The position numbers were made by a program, and so were the translations under genes. Shown here piece after piece: positions 43,017 through 48,392 of a stretch of 48,392 nucleotides of DNA. Source of the stretch: Pseudarthrobacter sp. NamB4 (GTDB lineage: Bacteria > Actinomycetota > Actinomycetes > Actinomycetales > Micrococcaceae); NCBI RefSeq assembly GCF_005796185.1, contig NZ_VAHM01000022.1, positions 1 through 48,392 on the forward strand, read 5' to 3'. Numbering within the stretch: position 1 is the stretch's first letter; each line of letters starts with the position of its first letter. Below the pieces are notes generated by a model. It was not told where the DNA came from and ran no database searches. It worked only from the letters and a program-made list of their open reading frames with translations.

Positions 43017-43903
43017 GTGACCTGCCCTCCCGCCGTAGCCGCCGCCGTCGGCCGCTTCCCGGAAGATGCCCCGGGCGGTGCCGCACCGGCCGGGCGGTGA
43101 TAGGCGAGTGCCACCACGGCAACTGCCACGGCCACCAGCACCAGGGAAAGCGCGACGGCGGCGTCCGGGTCAGTCTCTCGCTGCAGGTAGATTTCCAGCG
43201 GCAGGGTCCGGGTCACCCCCTGCAGGCTGCCGGCGAACGTGAGTGTGGCGCCGAACTCACCCAGGCTTCGCGCGAAGGACAGCACCGCCCCGGAGGCCAG
43301 TCCGGGCAGGACCAGGGGCAGTGTGACACGCCGGAAGACGGTTCCGGGGGAGGCGCCGAGCGTTGCCGCCACCACTTCATAGCGTTGCCCGCCCGTCCGG
43401 AGTGCACCCTCCAGGCTCACCACCAGGAACGGCAGCGCCACGAACGTCTGCGCCAGGACTACTGCCGTGGTGGAAAAGGCTATCTGCAGTCCCAAGACTT
43501 CCATGGTGCCGCCGAGGAGGCCCTGCCTGCCGAAGGTGTACAGGAGGGCGATGCCGCCCACCACGGGCGGCAGGACGAGCGGCAGCAGCACCAGCGAGCG
43601 CAGCAGCCCCAGGAACGGAAACCTGCCGCGGGCCAGGACCACCGCCAGCGGCACGCCCAGCACCACGCACAGGACCGTGCTGGCCGCGGACGTCCGCAGG
43701 CTCAGGCCCAGAGCCGACACCGCGGACTCGGAGGTCACCAGCGGAAGGAAGTTGGCCCAGTCCACCCGTCCCACGATGGCGACCAGTGGCAGGACCACCA
43801 TCAGGGCGGCCAGCACAGCCAGGGTGTAGATCCAGCGGGGAACACCGGTGTAGGCGTGGCGCGCGGCCAGCCGCTTGCTGCCCATCATGGTCACGTCCGC
43901 CAT
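43013..43903 (-). CDS. modB: Molybdate ABC transporter permease
   Basis: Membrane subunit of the molybdate importer, 296 residues. It has about six membrane helices and the EAA loop EVVAATLGASPGTVFRRVTLPLVLPGLASGAVLSFARSLGEFGAT, which contacts ModC and is characteristic of ModB/CysW-type permeases (the SLGEFGAT end marks ModB). It begins 10 bp after modA and overlaps modC, so all are in one transcription unit. Confidence 0.95.
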   Translation of the reverse strand: MADVTMMGSKRLAARHAYTGVPRWIYTLAVLAALMVVLPLVAIVGRVDWANFLPLVTSESAVSALGLSLRTSAASTVLCVVLGVPLAVVLARGRFPFLGLLRSLVLLPLVLPPVVGGIALLYTFGRQGLLGGTMEVLGLQIAFSTTAVVLAQTFVALPFLVVSLEGALRTGGQRYEVVAATLGASPGTVFRRVTLPLVLPGLASGAVLSFARSLGEFGATLTFAGSLQGVTRTLPLEIYLQRETDPDAAVALSLVLVAVAVAVVALAYHRPAGAAPPGASSGKRPTAAATAGGQVT

Positions 43904-43913
43904 TTCATGCCCA

Positions 43914-44699
43914 TCATTCGCCGGGCCCGAAGCCGGCCGCTGCCAGGACTTCCCGGCCCTCGGGGCTCGTCACCAGGTCCACGAAGCTGGCAGCCGCGGC
44001 CTGGTTCCTGCCGCCAGCCAAGGCCGCGATGGGGTAGGTGTTCACTGCACCCGCCGCCTCCGGGAAGGCGATGCTTTCCACCTTGCCGCCGGCCGAGCCA
44101 ATGTCCGTGACGTAGACCAGCCCGGCGTCGGCCTCTCCCGAGACGACTTTGCCCAGAACGTCGGTGACCGAGTTTTCCTCGCTGACGGGGCTGATCTTTA
44201 TTCCGTTTTGTTCTGCCACGGCTGCGGCCGCTGCCCCGCAAGGCACCTGCCTGGCACACGTGACCAGTCTTATTCCGCTGGCGGCCAGGTCCTCGAAGGA
44301 ACTGATGCCTGCCGGGTTTCCCGCGGGGACAGCGATGGCGAGGGTGTTGGTGGCGAAGGCCCGGGGCTCGCCCTGCACCAGGCCCGCATCCTGCAGCTTT
44401 CCCATGTTCCGGGTGTCCGCCGAGGCAAAAACGTCAGCAGGAGCACCCTGGCTGATCTGGGTGGCCAGGTCCGACGAGCCGGCAAAGCTGAGAGTGACGC
44501 TGGTCCCGGGGTTGTCCTGTTCGAACCGTTCCGCGAGCTCCGTGAAACTCCCTCTGAGGGAGGCTGCGGCGAAAATCGTGAGCTTTTCCTGATCCCCGCT
44601 GTTTGCAGCGTTGACGGCTGTGCCGTTGCCAGTGCACCCGGCAAGGAGTCCGGCCACGAGGACCGCGGCCAGTGCCGCTGAAATTCTGGTTGTCTTCAT
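43914..44699 (-). CDS. modA: Molybdate-binding lipoprotein
   Basis: Substrate-binding protein of the molybdate importer, 261 residues from the ATG at 44697-44699, which overlaps the preceding stop codon by one base (TGATG). The signal MKTTRISAALAAVLVAGLLAGC has a lipobox with Cys22. The family pattern follows: LTIFAAASLRGSFTELAERF, FAGSSDLATQISQGAPADVFASADTRNM, GEADAGLVYVTDIG and a tail FVDLVTSPEGREVLAAAGFGP. The binding residues Ser (AAASL, FAGSS) and Tyr (VYVTD) are retained. Confidence 0.96.
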   Translation of the reverse strand: MKTTRISAALAAVLVAGLLAGCTGNGTAVNAANSGDQEKLTIFAAASLRGSFTELAERFEQDNPGTSVTLSFAGSSDLATQISQGAPADVFASADTRNMGKLQDAGLVQGEPRAFATNTLAIAVPAGNPAGISSFEDLAASGIRLVTCARQVPCGAAAAAVAEQNGIKISPVSEENSVTDVLGKVVSGEADAGLVYVTDIGSAGGKVESIAFPEAAGAVNTYPIAALAGGRNQAAAASFVDLVTSPEGREVLAAAGFGPGE

Positions 44700-45109
44700 C
44701 AAGCTCCCCCCTTCCCGTGGGGCGTTTCGATGATCACCGTGGTTGCTTTGACCACGGCTGTGGCCACCGAGCCGAGCTCCAGCCCCAGATCGCGGACAGC
44801 TTCGCTGCTCATCAGGGACACCACACGGAAGGGTCCGCACTGCAGCTCCACCTGGGCCATCACCTTGTCGGCGGTGATGCCCGTGACCAGGCCGACGAAC
44901 CGGTTGCGGGCGGAACTGCCGGTACGGTGCGGATCTTCCGGCAGCTGTGCGAGTTTCTGTGCGTGTTGGGCCAGTTCAAGGCCGTTTACCGCGAGCCGGC
45001 CGGCGTCGTCCCGCACGGGGGTCAGGGAACCGTTGTCCGTCCAGCGGCGCACGGTGTCATCGCTGACACCCAGGAAACGGGCTGCTTCCGAAACGCGAAT
45101 AATGGTCAT
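44699..45109 (-). CDS. Excisionase/MerR-type HTH protein with TOBE (molybdate-binding) domain
   Basis: First gene of the molybdate operon, 136 residues. The N-terminal 55 residues are a MerR/excisionase HTH: IIRVSEAARFLGVSDDTVRRWTDNGSLTPVRDDAGRL. The C-terminal 65 residues are a single Mop/TOBE domain: RNRFVGLVTGITADKVMAQVELQCGPFRVVSLMSSEAVRDLGLELGSVATAVVKATTVIIE. Together this makes a small molybdate-sensing regulator or storage protein, common in actinobacteria in place of ModE. It very likely regulates modABC. I place the start at MTIIRVSEAARF since codons before it are not conserved-looking. The 115-bp gap to the divergent HD gene holds its promoter. Confidence 0.88.
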   Translation of the reverse strand: MTIIRVSEAARFLGVSDDTVRRWTDNGSLTPVRDDAGRLAVNGLELAQHAQKLAQLPEDPHRTGSSARNRFVGLVTGITADKVMAQVELQCGPFRVVSLMSSEAVRDLGLELGSVATAVVKATTVIIETPHGKGGA

Positions 45110-45224
45110 TTCCACAGCATAAGGCGCAAATGCGGAACAAAAGCGCGCGAGAGACCTCGTATTCGGATTATGACTGGCTGGCGGGAACCATTCGGGCTGC
45201 ACCAGGCCGGATTAGACTTCCTCC

Positions 45225-46106
45225 ATGGCCATCTTCATAGACCCGCCCCTTTGGCCTGCCCACGGAACGCACTTTTCCCATCTGGTCTCGGACGACTCGC
45301 TTGCGGAGCTGCATGAGTTTGCGGCGGCAGCCGGCGTTCCCGAACGGGCCTTCGACGGCGACCATTACGACGTCCCGGAACGCCGCTTCGACGACCTGGT
45401 GGCAGCGGGGGCCGTCCCGGTGGAAGCCCGCATCCTGGTCCGCAAGCTGCTTGCCAGCGGCCTGCGCATCCCTGCCCGCCAGCGGAACAATGCGCTCAAA
45501 CTGCCCCTGCGGAACCGGTGGGACGCCATCATGCCCGGCCATGACGCGCTTTTCCTGGACCTGCTGGACCGCTGGAGCGAGCCGCACCGCCACTACCACG
45601 GCTGCACGCACCTGCTGTCCATACTCGAATCGCTGGACCTGCTTACCGAGCCGGCCGACCCGCCACGCACCGTGCTGCTGGCTGCCTGGTTCCACGACTC
45701 CGTCTACCGCGGCGTCCCCGGGCAAGACGAGGAAGAGTCCGCCCTGCTCGCCGAAGACCGCCTCCAGGCCGCCGGGCTGCCGTCAGTGAAGGTTGCCGAG
45801 GTCAGCAGGCTTGTGCTGCTGACGCGTGACCACCGCCCGGAGCCGGGGGACGACGCCGGCGCCCTCCTTTGTGACGCTGACCTTTCCGTTCTCGGCGGCG
45901 AACCGGACGAATACGCACGCTACCTGGCGGCCGTCCGCCGGGATTATGCGCACGTGGGCGACGCTGACTTCGCAGCGGGGCGTGCCGCCGTCGTACGCCG
46001 CCTGCTGGAGCTGGACCCACTGTTCCACGGCGGCCGCGCGCGGACGCTGTGGCTGGAGCCTGCGCGGCGGAACCTGCGGGCCGAACTAGCCCTTCCAAGC
46101 ACCTGA
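45225..46106 (+). CDS. DUF4031 domain fused to an HD-type hydrolase domain
   Basis: Protein of 293 residues with two parts. The first about 90 residues (FIDPPLWPAHGTHFSHLVSDDSLAELHEFAAAAG, then DHYDVPERRFDDLVAAGA) are DUF4031, a small domain of unknown function. The rest has HD-domain features: RHYHGCTHLLSIL, AAWFHDSVYRG with the His-Asp pair, EEESALLAEDRL, and a later LLCDADLSVLGG aspartate. These fit a metal-dependent phosphohydrolase of the predicted HD superfamily. The substrate is not known. It is divergent from the molybdate operon and followed by a VOC protein. Confidence 0.85.
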   Translation: MAIFIDPPLWPAHGTHFSHLVSDDSLAELHEFAAAAGVPERAFDGDHYDVPERRFDDLVAAGAVPVEARILVRKLLASGLRIPARQRNNALKLPLRNRWDAIMPGHDALFLDLLDRWSEPHRHYHGCTHLLSILESLDLLTEPADPPRTVLLAAWFHDSVYRGVPGQDEEESALLAEDRLQAAGLPSVKVAEVSRLVLLTRDHRPEPGDDAGALLCDADLSVLGGEPDEYARYLAAVRRDYAHVGDADFAAGRAAVVRRLLELDPLFHGGRARTLWLEPARRNLRAELALPST

Positions 46107-46149
46107 GCCGGGCCTTTACGTCCGCGGGTGCCGGTGCAACACTTCTCGG

Positions 46150-46536
46150 ATGACCTTGCGCATCCAAGCCCTCTGCATCGACTCCATCGACCCCCGGATC
46201 CCTGCCGACTTCTGGGAGAAAGCCCTGGGCTGGCGTCGGACCCACGAGGAGGAGGACGAAATCGTCTTGGAGCCGCCGGCGGGCAGCCCGGAAGACGGTG
46301 TGGCGCCGGACCTGCTGTTCCTCAAAGTACCCGAGCCCAAAGAGGCCAAAAACCGGCTGCACCTTGATCTCCGGCCCGGGGACAGGGATTCGGAGGTGGC
46401 ACGGCTGGAAAGCCTTGGCGCCAAACGGGTGGACGTGGGCCAAGGCCCGGATGTGACCTGGGTGGTGATGGCAGACCCGGACGGCAATGAATTCTGCGTG
46501 CTGCGGGCCCTGCGGCCGGACGAATTGGCCGGTTGA
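46150..46536 (+). CDS. VOC-family protein (glyoxalase-like)
   Basis: Small protein of 128 residues with the vicinal-oxygen-chelate fold. It starts LRIQALCIDSIDPRIPADFWEKALGW, the typical first strand-helix, and later has LHLDLRPGDRDSEVARLESLGAKRV and VVMADPDGNEFCVL, where the glutamate and preceding residues form the metal site. Single-domain proteins of this group (glyoxalase-like, PF18029) are dimers with unassigned chemistry. It is convergent with the YccF gene. An 18-bp palindrome (46569-46586) overlaps the YccF end. Confidence 0.88.
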   Translation: MTLRIQALCIDSIDPRIPADFWEKALGWRRTHEEEDEIVLEPPAGSPEDGVAPDLLFLKVPEPKEAKNRLHLDLRPGDRDSEVARLESLGAKRVDVGQGPDVTWVVMADPDGNEFCVLRALRPDELAG

Positions 46537-46572
46537 CCCGGTTTATGCGATCAGCTGGTCTGGGCGCTCCGC

Positions 46573-46974
46573 CTACCGGTAGGCGGTGACGAACGGCTGG
46601 CTGGTGGGCACGATCTGCTTGCCCAGCGGCATCAGGGACACCGGAATGAGCTTCAGGTTGGCGATGGCCAGCGGGATGCCAATGATGGTGACCGCCATGG
46701 CGAAGGCTGTGACCACATGGCCGATGGCGATCCAGATGCCTGCCACCAGCAGCCAGATCACGTTGCCGAGCAGGGGGAATACGCCGGTGCCCCCGGGCTT
46801 GTCCACCACTGTCCGGCCAAACGGCCAGAGCGTGTAGGCAGCGATTCGGAACGACGCGATGCCCCAGGGGATGGTGATGACCAGCAGGCAGCAGATGACC
46901 CCGGCCACGAAGTAGCCCAGCGCGAGCCAGAGCCCGCCGAAAACCAGCCAGATGATGTTGAGCAGTGTCTTCAT
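46573..46974 (-). CDS. YccF-domain inner-membrane protein
   Basis: Membrane protein of 133 residues made of two YccF repeats. The first is LLNIIWLVFGGLWLALGYFVAGVICCLLVITIPWGIASFRIAAYTLWPFGRTVV. The second is LLGNVIWLLVAGIWIAIGHVVTAFAMAVTIIGIPLAIANLKLIPVSLMPLGKQIV. The repeated I-P-x-x-x-A/S-x-x-R/K-L...P-x-G pattern is the family mark. Function is unknown. Confidence 0.93.
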   Translation of the reverse strand: MKTLLNIIWLVFGGLWLALGYFVAGVICCLLVITIPWGIASFRIAAYTLWPFGRTVVDKPGGTGVFPLLGNVIWLLVAGIWIAIGHVVTAFAMAVTIIGIPLAIANLKLIPVSLMPLGKQIVPTSQPFVTAYR

Positions 46975-47072
46975 CCATCCATTGTGCCCCCGGGGCGTGG
47001 CGAAAAAATCCGGGGGACTTCCATGACTGGCCCCTGCACCGCTGATGCTGTTGCAACCCCCGTGCCGGGGAT

Positions 47073-47672
47073 CTAGCCTTTCGCGGCGCGAACGAAGGCG
47101 CTGATCTTAGCCAGGTCCTTGACCCCCCGGGATGCCTCCACCCCGGAGGAAACGTCCACGCCCCAGGCATGTGCCGCGGCGGAGGCCTGCCCTACGTTGT
47201 CCGGGTCCAGTCCGCCTGCCAGCAGCCAGTGCCGCCCCTGGAGGACAGGGAGTGCCGCCACGGAGGCGTAGTCCCACGACTCGCCCGATCCGGGGACGGC
47301 TGCGTCGATCAGGAGCAGATCCTCGCCCCAGTCCTCCAGCTCGTCTGGTGCCGCGTCAATGGTGACGGCCCTGATCAGCTTCATGCCGGCGTCGTGCACG
47401 GTGGCAACATCCTCGCGGGAGCGCTGACCGTGAAGCTGGATCCACTCCAGTCCGGCGGCGCGGGCGATGGCCACGGCGTCAGCAACCGGCTCATCCCGGA
47501 ACACTCCAATAGGGGAAACCCTGGCCGGGACCTCGGCCCGCAGGGCAGCGGCCTGTGACGGCGAGACCACCCGGGCACTGGCAGTAAGGACGAAACCCAC
47601 CGCGTCCGCCCCGGCATCCACTGCTGCACGTACAGAATCCGGCGTGCTGAGACCACACACTTTGACGAACAT
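47073..47672 (-). CDS. trpF: Phosphoribosylanthranilate isomerase
   Basis: Third step of tryptophan synthesis from anthranilate, an Amadori rearrangement. The TIM-barrel protein has 199 residues from the ATG at 47670-47672, with AAGGAG before it. Active-site Cys6 lies in FVKVCGLSTPDSV and the catalytic aspartate in LLIDAAVPGSGESWDY. WLLAGGLDPDNV and GVDVSSGVEASRGVKDLAKI form the phosphate site. It stands apart from other trp genes in this window. Its tail ends before a short CCCCG/CGGGG hairpin. Confidence 0.95.
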   Translation of the reverse strand: MFVKVCGLSTPDSVRAAVDAGADAVGFVLTASARVVSPSQAAALRAEVPARVSPIGVFRDEPVADAVAIARAAGLEWIQLHGQRSREDVATVHDAGMKLIRAVTIDAAPDELEDWGEDLLLIDAAVPGSGESWDYASVAALPVLQGRHWLLAGGLDPDNVGQASAAAHAWGVDVSSGVEASRGVKDLAKISAFVRAAKG

Positions 47673-47780
47673 TCCCGGCTCCTTCAGGCTGTTTTCGTGT
47701 TGTCCCCCCGCAGGAGAGTAGCAGGCGGGAATGGAAGCTGCCGAGACGGGGTAACGGGGCAGGGCAACTAGGCTGGGATC

Positions 47781-48374
47781 ATGGAGATCATCCGCTTTGC
47801 CAACCTCAAGCCCGAACCCTGGCGCAACGGGGGCGGAGTGACACGGCAGATTGCCAGCTATTCCAATTCGGCGTCTGCCAACACCGCAGACAACGACGGC
47901 GGCTGGGACTGGCGGGTCAGCATCGCAGACGTCACCAAGGCCGGGGACTTCTCGCCGTTTCCCGGCATGGAACGGGTCCTCACCGTGGTGGAGGGCGAAC
48001 TCCTGCTGCTCAACGTGGACGGAGCCGAGCAGGCCATGGAGAAGTACCGGCCATTCCGGTTCCCCGGCGGCGCCGCCACCTCCGCAAAATTGCCCACCGG
48101 TGACGTGCGGAACCTGAACGTCATCACCCGGAGCGGCGCCTTCAAGGGCTATACATCCATCGTGGAGATCTCGAAGAAACGCGCCCACCCCCTCTTTGAC
48201 GGGCAGCTCGGCGTGCTGCTGCAGGGCCAGGCCACGGCTGCTGACGAGGCAACCGAACCCGTGCCCCTGGACCGCTATGACGCCGTGGTGGGCTCCGACA
48301 GCGCTTCGCCGCAGATCGTGGGCAGGGGATTCCTTGCTGTGGTGTCCATCGACCAGGTCGCTGCAGAGAACTGA
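47781..48374 (+). CDS. HutD family protein
   Basis: Cupin-like protein of 197 residues. The opening IIRFANLKPEPWRNGGGVTRQIASY is the HutD signature, with W-R-N-G-G-G-x-T-R, followed by WDWRVSIADVTKAGDFSPFPGMERVLTVVEG. HutD genes were named from histidine-utilisation operons, where the protein is thought to act as a governor of flux. Here no hut genes are adjacent, so that role is not supported by context. It is divergent from trpF. Confidence 0.92.
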   Translation: MEIIRFANLKPEPWRNGGGVTRQIASYSNSASANTADNDGGWDWRVSIADVTKAGDFSPFPGMERVLTVVEGELLLLNVDGAEQAMEKYRPFRFPGGAATSAKLPTGDVRNLNVITRSGAFKGYTSIVEISKKRAHPLFDGQLGVLLQGQATAADEATEPVPLDRYDAVVGSDSASPQIVGRGFLAVVSIDQVAAEN

Positions 48375-48392
48375 ACTTAGTCCCGTCCACTC

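Noticed and set aside
46569..46586. 18-bp palindrome CCGCCTACCGGTAGGCGG as a terminator
   Set aside because: It has no loop or T-tract and overlaps the YccF coding end; noted only as a possible weak signal.

Overview
The window is about 48 kb of high-GC actinobacterial chromosome, most probably from the Micrococcaceae (Arthrobacter or Pseudarthrobacter type). The sequence supports this with GC-rich third codon positions, the purF-purM-DUF3073-septum-formation gene order, a choice-of-anchor G surface protein, an HspR-type HAIR element in front of clpB, and several small proteins typical of this group. No rRNA, tRNA or CRISPR array was found.

Layout. 0.3-3.1 kb (minus): a DUF2231-Rieske protein, a small monooxygenase and a DctA-type carboxylate symporter. 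3.4-5.6 kb: the glycogen debranching enzyme GlgX, divergent from dctA. 5.7-9.5 kb: an Lrp/AsnC regulator divergent from an M20 amidohydrolase and an MHS-type transporter. 9.7-13.5 kb: a four-gene surface-protein operon with two proteins carrying the SipW-type signal motif, a SipW-type signal peptidase and a protein ending in an LAETG sorting signal. 13.7-20.6 kb: a glyoxylate and allantoin operon, hyi-glxR-gcl-glxK-allB, plus a receiver-less winged-helix protein. 20.7-24.1 kb: bcp, an MFS exporter, a small unknown protein and a GNAT acetyltransferase.

24.1-28.6 kb is a decayed accessory zone. It holds an IS3 transposase stub, a probable frameshifted lipoprotein, an orphan TetR gene with its own palindromic operator, a multiply broken IS5-type transposase, and the remains of a glycosyltransferase-STAS-anti-sigma module. 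28.8-33.0 kb: uraD-uraH, a small membrane protein, purF and purM. 33.0-37.5 kb is a second decayed zone: a 32-bp-period repeat patch, then a Zur/Fur-like box and promoter in front of an ABC-ATPase with an internal deletion, an intact MFS exporter, and broken substrate-binding and permease genes. 37.6-48.4 kb is conserved: DUF3073, a septum-formation-domain protein, clpB, a YCII remnant, the molybdate operon (HTH-TOBE, modA, modB, modC), a DUF4031-HD protein, VOC and YccF proteins, trpF and a HutD-family protein.

How it works together. uraH and uraD make allantoin from the uricase product. allB opens allantoin, and the glyoxylate eventually released goes through Gcl, Hyi, GlxR and GlxK to 3-phosphoglycerate or 2-phosphoglycerate. 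Uricase and the ureidoglycolate steps are not in the window. Similar paired 14-15-bp operator-like sites, about 20 bp apart, lie in front of dctA, the gcl operon and uraD-uraH. This suggests one IclR-family regulon that spans the window, with its regulator encoded elsewhere.
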